This document shows positions 57,317 through 64,000 of a stretch of 64,000 nt of DNA, piece by piece. The notes beneath the pieces are model-generated. The model searched no databases. It worked only from the letters and a program-made list of their open reading frames with translations, and had not been told where the DNA came from. Each line of letters opens with the position of its first letter. Positions within the stretch are counted from its first letter, which is position 1. Source of the DNA: Deltaproteobacteria bacterium (GTDB lineage: Bacteria > Myxococcota_A > UBA9160 > UBA4427). The stretch is taken from positions 1 through 64,000 of the forward strand of contig JAJDAN010000033.1 of NCBI GenBank assembly GCA_029261855.1. The letters run 5' to 3'. Both the position numbers and the translations under genes were made by a program.

Positions 57317-57898
57317 ATGAGCGAGACACGCGCGCGCCTCACCCGCGAGTACATGGGCATCTCCGACGGCCTGCCCCTCGAAGCGTCGTCTGGCGGCGTC
57401 GACGCCCTGCGGGCCGACATCCAGCGCCTGATGGACATGGAGGCCATCCGCCAGCTCAAGCACGCCTACTTCCGCTGCATCGACTCTGCCAACTTCGAGG
57501 AGCTGGCCACCCTCTTCCACCCGGACGTGCTCGTCCACTTCAAGGGGGGCAACTACGAGTGGAAGCTCCAGGGACGGGACGACTACCTCGAGTCGATCCA
57601 GAAGTCATTCACCAAGAACGCCATCGGCCATCACAACGGCCACCAGCCCGAGATCCAGATCCACAGCGAAAGCGAGGCCACGGGCATCTGGTACCTGGCC
57701 GACAACATGTGGATCAAGCCGAACTTCTTCACCACGGGGACGGCCCTGTACTGGGATCGATACGTGAAGGAAGCCGGTCGCTGGCTGATCCGCGAAACCC
57801 GCTACGAGCGGCTCTACGAATTCATGCGCGCGCTCGACGAGGGGATCACGCCCTCGTCCCACTATCTCGCGGACCACGGCGCAGACCCGCCCGCCTGA
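57317..57898 (+). CDS. SnoaL-like (NTF2-fold) protein
   Basis: 193 residues; the NTF2/SnoaL cone spans about 35-175 with IQRLMDMEAIRQLKHAYFRCIDSANFEELATLFHPDVLVHF and ALYWDRYVKEAGRWLIRETRYERLYE. Family members are small-molecule isomerases, hydrolases or binding proteins. AGGAG lies 7 nt before the ATG. No enzyme partner is obvious nearby. Confidence 0.92.
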   Translation: MSETRARLTREYMGISDGLPLEASSGGVDALRADIQRLMDMEAIRQLKHAYFRCIDSANFEELATLFHPDVLVHFKGGNYEWKLQGRDDYLESIQKSFTKNAIGHHNGHQPEIQIHSESEATGIWYLADNMWIKPNFFTTGTALYWDRYVKEAGRWLIRETRYERLYEFMRALDEGITPSSHYLADHGADPPA

Positions 57899-57935
57899 TC
57901 CGCACCGGGCACCGTCCCGGCACGGTCGGGTCGGG

Positions 57936-59033
57936 TCACAGCCACTCGAGCCAGCGACCGTGGGGATTGCAGTTGGCCACCAGGGTCGTCTCGCGCTCGC
58001 CTTCCCGGTAACGCGTGCAGCGCAGCTCCGACCAGCGGTCGCCCGTGCCTTCGATGCTGACGAAGTGGATCGGACGCATCCGCGAGGCGCTCTGTATCGC
58101 CTTGAAGGTGGCGATCAGCGCGTCCTGCGGAAATTGATACAGCGTGTGCGTCCCGTAGATGCAGAGCGTCGTGTCTTTTGGCGCGGCTTCGATCAGGGCA
58201 GGGAGCACCGCGGCCGCGTCGCCCGTGGCGATCTGCGGCGGATCGTCGAGGGCGATCTCGACAGCCGCGGACAGCCTCTCCTGTCGGCCCGGGTGATCCG
58301 GCCAGACCAGGGCGCGCAGCCACAGCACGGCATCCGGGTCGCGTATGTCGACGGGGTGGATGTCGACGCCACGACGCCAGGCAACCGGGATCTCGGCGGG
58401 CAACGGTGGGAGTCCGACCTGCCCGCGAAGTGCGCACTCGACGACTACGCGGGACGACGACGCGCCCCAGGTCGCGCCGTCGTCGTAGCGGTAGTGGAAG
58501 CGGTCCCAGAACAGATTCAGGCCCGCACTCGGACCGATCTCGATCAATGCAAGCGGCGCCGGACCTTCGCCTGCGGCCTCCGCTTCCTGGGAGACGCGTG
58601 CGAAGGCCGGCAGCAGCGCGCTGCAGCGCTGCAACACGTTCGTCTGGATGAGCCGCGTCTCGATCAGCCCCTCGATCCGCGCGCGCTGTGCGAGACAGAA
58701 CGCGCGAAAAGGGTCGAAGGCCGAATTCGGCGAGCCGACCTCGCCTCGCGACGGGTCGGGTGCCAGATCGGGATACCAGGCGCGCAGCGCATGCTCCTCG
58801 CCTGCGAGCAGCAGGTAGTGGACCGCTGCGAACAGCAGGTTCGGCGGCGGCTGTGTGACCGGAGCGCGCGCCGCCATCGCGAGTAGCTCGCGGTCGTGCT
58901 GGATGCCGCGGCACAGGGCCCGGTAGAGATGGGCGTCGAGCTGCGGGCACTCCACTTCGCCGAAGTACTCGAACTGGTAGGCGAGATCGTCGAGGGCACG
59001 GGACGGATAGTCGGGGCGTTCGCGTTTCGTCAT
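57936..59033 (-). CDS. DUF2332-family protein
   Basis: 365 residues matching DUF2332: the N-terminal YPSRALDDLAYQFEYFGEVECPQLDAHLYRALCRGI, PPPNLLFAAVHYLLLAGEEHALRAWYP, and a methyltransferase-like centre LALIEIGPSAGLNLFWDRFHYRY. The C-terminal ends EGERETTLVANCNPHGRWLEWL. Function is unknown; the G-P-S-A-G-L motif suggests a modified SAM-binding fold. It converges on the SnoaL gene with 37 bp between stops. Confidence 0.9.
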   Translation of the reverse strand: MTKRERPDYPSRALDDLAYQFEYFGEVECPQLDAHLYRALCRGIQHDRELLAMAARAPVTQPPPNLLFAAVHYLLLAGEEHALRAWYPDLAPDPSRGEVGSPNSAFDPFRAFCLAQRARIEGLIETRLIQTNVLQRCSALLPAFARVSQEAEAAGEGPAPLALIEIGPSAGLNLFWDRFHYRYDDGATWGASSSRVVVECALRGQVGLPPLPAEIPVAWRRGVDIHPVDIRDPDAVLWLRALVWPDHPGRQERLSAAVEIALDDPPQIATGDAAAVLPALIEAAPKDTTLCIYGTHTLYQFPQDALIATFKAIQSASRMRPIHFVSIEGTGDRWSELRCTRYREGERETTLVANCNPHGRWLEWL

Positions 59034-59094
59034 GTCGAGGGGTGTAGCGAGCCCCAGGGTGGATCAGCACGTCAACCTCCCCGCGAGGCCCGAA

Positions 59095-60855
59095 TCAACG
59101 CATCCACATCCGCCTGCCTGCGAGTCCCTGCAGACCCGCGAGCACGAGTACTCCGACCAGCAGCAGCAACCCTGCGGGCGCTATCGACGGCGCGCGCACC
59201 ACGCCACTGCAGGCGTTCCCCTGGCCGTCCTCGTCGTCGTCTTCCTGACCGGAGTTGGCGAAGTACAGGCAGTTGTCGCAGGCATCCCCGACCCCGTCGC
59301 CGTCCCAGTCTTCCTGGAGGGCGTTCGGGTCGCTGGCGCAGTTGTCGTCGCAAGCCATCGTCTGACCGCCTACGCAGGTCGCGTCTCCGATCCAGCCCGA
59401 ACCGTCGCCGTCGTCTAGAACACCGTCGCCGTCCGAGTCGTAGCTCTGCAGCACGACCGCGTAGGCCTGGTCGAGCCTCGTCGCGGTGTACGCGGAACCG
59501 TTGCCGGGATTCGTCACCGGATTCCCATTGTTGACCAACAGACCGCGGATGTCGTCCGGCTGGAGCGTCGGGTCGACGCTGAGCAGCAGCGCCGCCGCCG
59601 CAGACGCGTACGCGGTCGACGCAGAGGTACCGCCGACGCGCTGGCTCACGCTGCCGAGATCGAGGGTATTGGCCCGCCAGGACGGCATCATGACGTCCAG
59701 CAGCGGCCCGGCGTTGGTGAAGCAGGCAAAGGCCCCTTCGTTCGCCGGCGTGTCGTTACAGAGCTGGGTGCAGCTGGAGTTGACGCAGAACTCGGCTGCC
59801 GAGAAGTCCTTGTCGTAGTACGACCCCACCGAGATGGCGTCCGGCGCGCAAGCGGGAAACGAGATCCCGTTGTCGTAAGCGTTGTTGCCCGACGCGGCGA
59901 AGACGGTGACCCCCGCGTTGACGAGATCCTCGATCAGGTCCGCGGTCGTCGAGTTCGAGCAGGGGAAGGCGTTGGCGTTGGCGTACTCGCCGCTTTCGGA
60001 CAGGCTGAGATTGACGACGCGAATGTCGTACAAGACGCGATTCATCTGCACCCAGTCGAGCCCGGCGTCGAGATCGGAGAAGGTCCCGACCCCTTCGCTC
60101 GAGAGCACCTGCACGGCCACGATTCCCGCCGCCGGCGCGATTCCCGTCGACGACGCCCAATTCGAGGTCACGATCCCCGCCATCGCGGTGCCGTGGCCAT
60201 CCCCGTCCTCCGCGGCGTTCCCAGCCGACTGCATGGCGGTCCCGTCCGGGCAGCAACCCGTCGCCGGAGCCGGCGTGTCGTCGCAGAAGCACTGCTGGGC
60301 GACGATGTCGCCGTCCCCGAGGAACACGTTGTCGGTATCCACGCCGGTGTCGAGGATCGCGACGTTCACGCCGGCACCGGTGAAGCCCTGCGCCACCAGC
60401 ACATCGGAGCCGAGCAGTACCGATCCCTCGGACATGCTCTTCCGTAGCGTGCGGTCGAGGTACACGCGCTCGACATTCGGGTCCTGCGCGAGCCGATCGA
60501 CCGTGTCTGCCGTCGCCCAGCCCGCGAATCCGTTCGCCGACGCGTAGCGGCGCTTCAGTCGGAACCCGGACGTGGGCAGACGGTCGAGGGCGAGCTGTTG
60601 GCGTGCGCGGATGTCGCGTCCCCGGGCGGCCCGCTCGCGCGGCAGGTCGGACTTGCGAAGCATGACCTGGATGGGGATCCAGTCGCTGGCACTGCGCGTC
60701 TGCATGCGACTTCGCAGCAACCCCTCGACCCGGGGCTCATCCGCTCCCTCGGCAGGCACGGTCGCTGAAGCCGATGCAACGGCAAGCAGCGCGAGCAGGG
60801 CCCCGCGCAGCGCGCGGCGCGCAATCCCTTGCCCAGACCTCTTCGACAGCCGCAT
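59095..60855 (-). CDS. Subtilisin-like (S8) protease with surface-anchoring C-terminus
   Basis: 586 residues: signal peptide, an inhibitor-I9-like propeptide (about 45-135), then the S8 domain with Asp169 (VAILDTGVDT), His221 (GDGHGTAMAGIV), oxyanion Asn324/325 and Ser411 (GGTSASTAYASAAAALLL). Many Cys suggest disulphides. Residues ~485-555 carry thrombospondin type-3 calcium repeats (DSDGDGVLDDGDG, DNCASDPNALQEDWDGDGVGD). The tail (APSIAPAGLLLLVGVLVLAGL plus GRRMWMR) looks like a membrane or sorting anchor. Confidence 0.95.
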   Translation of the reverse strand: MRLSKRSGQGIARRALRGALLALLAVASASATVPAEGADEPRVEGLLRSRMQTRSASDWIPIQVMLRKSDLPRERAARGRDIRARQQLALDRLPTSGFRLKRRYASANGFAGWATADTVDRLAQDPNVERVYLDRTLRKSMSEGSVLLGSDVLVAQGFTGAGVNVAILDTGVDTDNVFLGDGDIVAQQCFCDDTPAPATGCCPDGTAMQSAGNAAEDGDGHGTAMAGIVTSNWASSTGIAPAAGIVAVQVLSSEGVGTFSDLDAGLDWVQMNRVLYDIRVVNLSLSESGEYANANAFPCSNSTTADLIEDLVNAGVTVFAASGNNAYDNGISFPACAPDAISVGSYYDKDFSAAEFCVNSSCTQLCNDTPANEGAFACFTNAGPLLDVMMPSWRANTLDLGSVSQRVGGTSASTAYASAAAALLLSVDPTLQPDDIRGLLVNNGNPVTNPGNGSAYTATRLDQAYAVVLQSYDSDGDGVLDDGDGSGWIGDATCVGGQTMACDDNCASDPNALQEDWDGDGVGDACDNCLYFANSGQEDDDEDGQGNACSGVVRAPSIAPAGLLLLVGVLVLAGLQGLAGRRMWMR

Positions 60856-60945
60856 CGATCCGCTTCCTCGCCCGGTTCGGCATTGTCGCACAGCTGGCCA
60901 CGGGTCCGAACCACGAGCCCCACGTGCAGGGCAGGCGCAGCCCCG

Positions 60946-61740
60946 GTGCAACCTCTCGCGTTCAAGCCAAACCCCGAGGGAGCCGATCCCTTCCAGGTGG
61001 CCTCTTCCCTCCAATCGATCCTGATCGCCTTCTTCTTCATCGACATGTCGATCATGCTCGCGGTGGGTGGCCGGTTGCTCGTCGCAGCCTCCCGCACCCA
61101 CCGCGCCGCCGAGGCGGCCGTCGGGACCTCCGCAGCCTGTGGCGCCCTCGGCGTGATCCTGTCGATGATCTCGACGCAGGTGCTTCAGCGCGACCCGGAC
61201 AGCTTCCCGATCTGGGCGCTGGGACGCATCTTCGTTGCGGTCGGCGTCAGCGGGCTCGCGATCGGGACCTGGCGCATCTACCGACCGGACACGTCCTGGG
61301 CGGCCGCGGCTTCCGCTGGCGTCTGCGCGCTCGCAGCGGTGGGTTGTGCCATCCGGATCCTTCCCGGGTCCATCGGTTCGTCCCAGGACGGTGCCATCCA
61401 CTCGGTCTTCTCGTACGCATCCTCGGTGGCCGCTTATGGCTGGGCGACCATCGAGGCCTTCCGCTATCACGCACAGCTGCAGCGAAGACTCGCGCTGGGG
61501 CTCGCCAGCCCGGTGGTCGCCGAGCAGTTCCGGCTGTGGGGGATCTCGGGCGCCTGCGCGCTCGGGACGACCGCCGCCAGCGGCGGCTTCATGTACGCGC
61601 TCGGCCGCAACCTGTCGAGCAGCCCCGCGGCCTTCATCGCGGTCCAGATCGCGCTCTTCGTCGCGTCAGTGGCACTCTGGTTCGCCTTCTACCCACCCGC
61701 GTTCTATCGCCGTCGCTTGGCCCGTCGCGTCGCCGCCTGA
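60946..61740 (+). CDS. Multi-pass membrane protein of unknown function
   Basis: About 264 residues with six or seven predicted helices (FQVASSLQSILIAFFFIDMSIMLAVGG, ...FPIWALGRIFVAVGVSGLAIGTW, ...FIAVQIALFVASVALWFAFYPP). No family recognised; the layout resembles small 7TM sensor or receptor modules. The GTG at 60946 is a best guess without a strong ribosome binding site. Divergent from the protease across 90 bp. Its 3' end overlaps the next minus-strand gene by 37 bp. Confidence 0.65.
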   Translation: MQPLAFKPNPEGADPFQVASSLQSILIAFFFIDMSIMLAVGGRLLVAASRTHRAAEAAVGTSAACGALGVILSMISTQVLQRDPDSFPIWALGRIFVAVGVSGLAIGTWRIYRPDTSWAAAASAGVCALAAVGCAIRILPGSIGSSQDGAIHSVFSYASSVAAYGWATIEAFRYHAQLQRRLALGLASPVVAEQFRLWGISGACALGTTAASGGFMYALGRNLSSSPAAFIAVQIALFVASVALWFAFYPPAFYRRRLARRVAA

Positions 61741-62639
61741 CCCAGCATGTCGTCCCGCTCCCGGCGCTTCATGTCGCGGTAGGTCTCGCGCGACATCTCG
61801 TACAGCTGCTCGGAGTGGCGATCCGTCAGGTCGTACCAGCGAGCGACGCGCGCCTCGAAACGGTCGCCCTCGTGCTTCGCGAGCGTGTCGAACCAGGCTT
61901 CGATGGCCAGGTGGTAGCGCAGTGCGTTCCGCTCTAGGGCGCCGGCAGCTCCCCGGACGTAGATCGGATCGCCGGTCGCTGTTCGACCCGTCACGCTGAA
62001 CCCGATCTTGCGGCGACCGAAGGTCGCGAGATAGGCCCGCGTCGCGATGCGGGTCGCCCAGCCTTCGGTGTAGCCGTAGTGAAGACGCACGAAGCTTCGA
62101 CCGTCGGGAAGCCCGATCGCACCCACCTCGATCTGCATGTCCCGGACTCCCAGCGGCCCGCGCTCGGCGCCCAGCGATCCCTTCACCACCTCCGCATCGG
62201 ACCGGGAGAGATCGAGCCGGTAGCTCAGGGTGTTTCTCGAGGACGGCGGCACGTAGTACTTGCGTGCGGTGGCGATCAGCAGATCCGTAACCGCAGGGTC
62301 GTCGGCCGAGACCTGCACCAGGCACGACTTGACGTTGAAGTGGAGCGTCAGGATCTCGCACCACACGCTGGGCTTCGCGAGCTCGCGCGCGAGATGCGAG
62401 AACGGATGGTCCAGGACGGCATAGACATTGCCCGCCACGCGGTCCTCGGAGACGGATGCCTCGACCTGCATCGGGACGGCGAAAGGTCCGCGGTCGAGGG
62501 TGGCCTGGCGCTCGCGATATGCGGCGGCCAGATCTTCCCGCGCGGCGGGATCGGCCTGCGCCGCTGTGTCGACCCCAAGAAGAGCAGCAAGCAGAGCGGC
62601 GACCAACAGCACGCTGGCCCCGCCCCCCGAGCGGCCCAT
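61704..62639 (-). CDS. Exported protein of unknown function
   Basis: 311 residues with a signal peptide (SVLLVAALLAALLGVDTAAQA). The body has an FSHLARELAKPSVWCEILTLHFNVKSC segment with two Cys, and the C-terminus is very basic (KRRERDDMLGQAATRRAKRRR). I do not recognise a family. It starts at the truA stop (TGATG), so it is translationally coupled to truA. Confidence 0.75.
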   Translation of the reverse strand: MGRSGGGASVLLVAALLAALLGVDTAAQADPAAREDLAAAYRERQATLDRGPFAVPMQVEASVSEDRVAGNVYAVLDHPFSHLARELAKPSVWCEILTLHFNVKSCLVQVSADDPAVTDLLIATARKYYVPPSSRNTLSYRLDLSRSDAEVVKGSLGAERGPLGVRDMQIEVGAIGLPDGRSFVRLHYGYTEGWATRIATRAYLATFGRRKIGFSVTGRTATGDPIYVRGAAGALERNALRYHLAIEAWFDTLAKHEGDRFEARVARWYDLTDRHSEQLYEMSRETYRDMKRRERDDMLGQAATRRAKRRR

Positions 62640-63415
62640 CACTCGCCCGCCCCGGCCCAGACGTCGCTCGCCCCATCCCGGTAACGCACCGAGACCAGGG
62701 TCAGGCCGTGGGCTGGCGCCGTCGCGGCTGCCGCGGCGCGGTCGCATGCCGAAAGGATGCCGGCGATCGCGTCGGGAGCGATGCGGTCGCGCCCCACCTC
62801 GACGAGGGTTCCGACGAGATTGCGCACCATGTACCGGAGAAATCCGTCTCCTTCGAACTCGAGCTGCAGCGCGCCACCGGCGCTGCCAGAGAGCTCTGCT
62901 CCCAACAGGGTCCGAACGCTCGACTTGACCTGCGACCCTGTCGCCTGGAACGACGCAAAGTCGTGCTCTCCCAGCAATTCCCCCGCAGCCTTCTCGATGG
63001 CGGAGAGGTCCAGCGGCGCCCGCACCCACCAGCTCGTCCGGGCGCGCAGGGGCGAACGCAGCGGGTGGTTCCAGATCGTGTAGCGGTAGCGTTTCGAGAG
63101 CGCGGCGCGGCGGGCGTCGAAGTCGTCGTCCACGCGATGGACCGCGCGGATCGCGACGTCCGGGGGCAACGTCGCGTTCAGTGCCCGTTGCAGCTCCACT
63201 TCGCGGAGTCGGGTCTCGAAACGGGCGTTCGCGACCTGGGCCTCGGCGTGGACGCCGGCGTCGGTCCGGCCCGAGCCCATCAGCGAGACGGGTTCGCCGG
63301 CAAGCGTCGCCAGCGCCTCGGCGATGCAGCCCTGGACCGTGCGATGGTCTTCGCCCTGGGCCTGCCAGCCCTCGAAGTCCGTGCCGTCGTACTCGATGAT
63401 GAAGCGGAAGTTCGT
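62639..63415 (-). CDS. truA: tRNA pseudouridine(38-40) synthase
   Basis: 258 residues. Catalytic Asp in GSGRTDAGVHAEAQVANA; FRFIIEYDGTDFEGWQAQ at the N-terminus and GDGFLRYMVRNLVGTLVEVGR in the C-terminal half are standard TruA blocks. It modifies U38-U40 in the anticodon arm. GTG at 63415 with GGAAGGA upstream is preferred over GTG at 63445. It lies downstream of a USG-1-like gene, the same order as usg-truA in enterobacteria. Confidence 0.95.
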   Translation of the reverse strand, partial: TNFRFIIEYDGTDFEGWQAQGEDHRTVQGCIAEALATLAGEPVSLMGSGRTDAGVHAEAQVANARFETRLREVELQRALNATLPPDVAIRAVHRVDDDFDARRAALSKRYRYTIWNHPLRSPLRARTSWWVRAPLDLSAIEKAAGELLGEHDFASFQATGSQVKSSVRTLLGAELSGSAGGALQLEFEGDGFLRYMVRNLVGTLVEVGRDRIAPDAIAGILSACDRAAAAATAPAHGLTLVSVRYRDGASDVWAGAGE

Positions 63416-63439
63416 CACGCCGGGCGTCCTTCCTGCACT

Positions 63440-63499
63440 TTTCACCGCTCTTTCGACCGCCCTTTCAACCGCGCCTTTCGAGCGCCCCTTACGAGCGCA
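63440..63499. repeat. 11-13-bp tandem repeat between usg and truA
   Basis: Five imperfect units of the form tttc(a/g)(a/c/g)cgc, beginning at about 63440, 63451, 63463, 63476 and 63489, fill the gap. They are pyrimidine-biased on the plus strand like the repeat in the EIIA gene. The first units lie in the possible longer truA reading frame. Confidence 0.7.
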
Positions 63500-63503
63500 T
63501 CGG

Positions 63504-64000
63504 TCAGTTCACGGACAGTCGTCGCTCCGCGAGTGCCGCGACTTCGTCAGCGACCAGTCGCAGACCGTCGGTGGCCACCCACAGCAGGATCCCGTTCCCA
63601 TCCCCGCCGGACGGATCCCGGCGAACGCGTCCGACGAGTGCGTCGTCGCGGCCCGACGTATCCCGGGTAGACGGCGCGCCCTCGCGCGCGGCCCACAACT
63701 CGACGCCCTCGGCCTTCTCGAGCGCCGCCATGGCGTCCTCCACCGAAAGCGGCGCGCGCGTCTCCACCAGCAGACTCGTGCCCTCCCCCACGAAGGTGGG
63801 CACCTGCACACTGGTCACCGCGACCCTGGCGCCGTCGCCCAACAGTCGCGAAAGCTGGGTGGCGAGCGCGGCCTCGAGACCGAGCGCGCCGGCTGGACTC
63901 TCCCCGTCCCCACTCGACGCGTCCGAACGAACCGCGGGAACGCAGTCGAATGCGACGGGCACGGGAAAGATTTCCGGCTCGGGCACCTCGCCCTGGCCCA
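63504..64000 (-). CDS. usg: Aspartate-semialdehyde dehydrogenase-like protein, USG-1 type (partial)
   Basis: The last ~165 residues of an ASADH-fold protein; the start lies beyond the window. GQGEVPEPEIFPVPVAFDCVP, VGRVRRDP and LLWVATDGLRL align with ASADH C-terminal domains. At V-x-V-P-T-F-V-G-E-G-T-S the catalytic His of ASADH is replaced by Glu, the adjacent substrate Arg by Gln, and the terminal W-N segment is lost. This fits a non-catalytic USG-1-type paralogue. Position upstream of truA supports that. The catalytic Cys is out of view. Confidence 0.82.
   Translation of the reverse strand, partial: GQGEVPEPEIFPVPVAFDCVPAVRSDASSGDGESPAGALGLEAALATQLSRLLGDGARVAVTSVQVPTFVGEGTSLLVETRAPLSVEDAMAALEKAEGVELWAAREGAPSTRDTSGRDDALVGRVRRDPSGGDGNGILLWVATDGLRLVADEVAALAERRLSVN

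Overview
The window is about 64 kb of very GC-rich bacterial chromosome, densely packed with genes that mostly sit in short head-to-tail runs with 1-8 bp overlaps. GTG and TTG starts are frequent and there is no sign of an intact prophage, plasmid or CRISPR array. The gene set suggests a Gram-negative, didermic bacterium of the deltaproteobacterial assemblage (Myxococcota, Desulfobacterota, Binatota or relatives): Lpt genes, sigma-54 next to HprK, PtsN, RapZ, a mannose-type EIIA and HPr, PEP-CTERM and thrombospondin type-3 surface proteins, and many environmental fatty-acid and xenobiotic enzymes. It is probably an uncultured marine or soil lineage. The taxonomic call is inference.

Region 1 (0.2-12.7 kb, all minus strand) is housekeeping. 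lptC-lptA-lptB (LPS export) leads into rpoN, ptsN, a short hprK, rapZ, a mannose-type EIIA and ptsH, a regulatory phosphotransferase cascade with no sugar permease here. It is followed by metK, a SpoIID-like lipoprotein, yajC, secD and secF. Region 2 (13.3-15.6 kb, plus) is ilvB-ilvH. Region 3 (15.7-24.7 kb) holds an N-acyl-D-amino-acid deacylase-type amidohydrolase, MarR, a VOC protein, a CBS protein with a haloalkane dehalogenase, a sodium/solute symporter, a cation efflux protein and a PafA-like alkaline phosphatase.

Region 4 (24.8-30.7 kb, minus) has two exported PQQ dehydrogenases separated by a HIT hydrolase and a tyrosine-recombinase-like gene. That gene has lost most catalytic residues, and a perfect 14-bp inverted repeat covers its predicted promoter. 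Region 5 (30.9-39.9 kb) carries an MFS pump, a phytanoyl-CoA-type dioxygenase, a DyP peroxidase, a double-hotdog thioesterase, a zinc alcohol dehydrogenase, a luciferase-like monooxygenase, a MaoC hydratase and the radical SAM protein YgiQ. Region 6 (39.9-51.3 kb) is mostly envelope and surface proteins: AsmA, a PEGA protein, two TRL lipoproteins, a 14-repeat FG-GAP protein, a PEP-CTERM protein and a sulfatase, with tRNA-Arg(CCG) and tRNA-Val(CAC). Region 7 (51.4-64 kb) has pyrG, rplM-rpsI, a LiaF-like protein, a GspE-N/GAF protein, a SnoaL-like protein, DUF2332, a subtilase, truA and the end of a USG-1-like aspartate-semialdehyde dehydrogenase paralogue.

Two themes run through the non-coding DNA. 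Several convergent gene pairs are separated by strong hairpins without U-tracts, and one such 45-nt element occurs twice with compensatory base changes in its stem. Gene junctions also carry short tandem duplications, one of which duplicates a ribosome binding site plus start codon.
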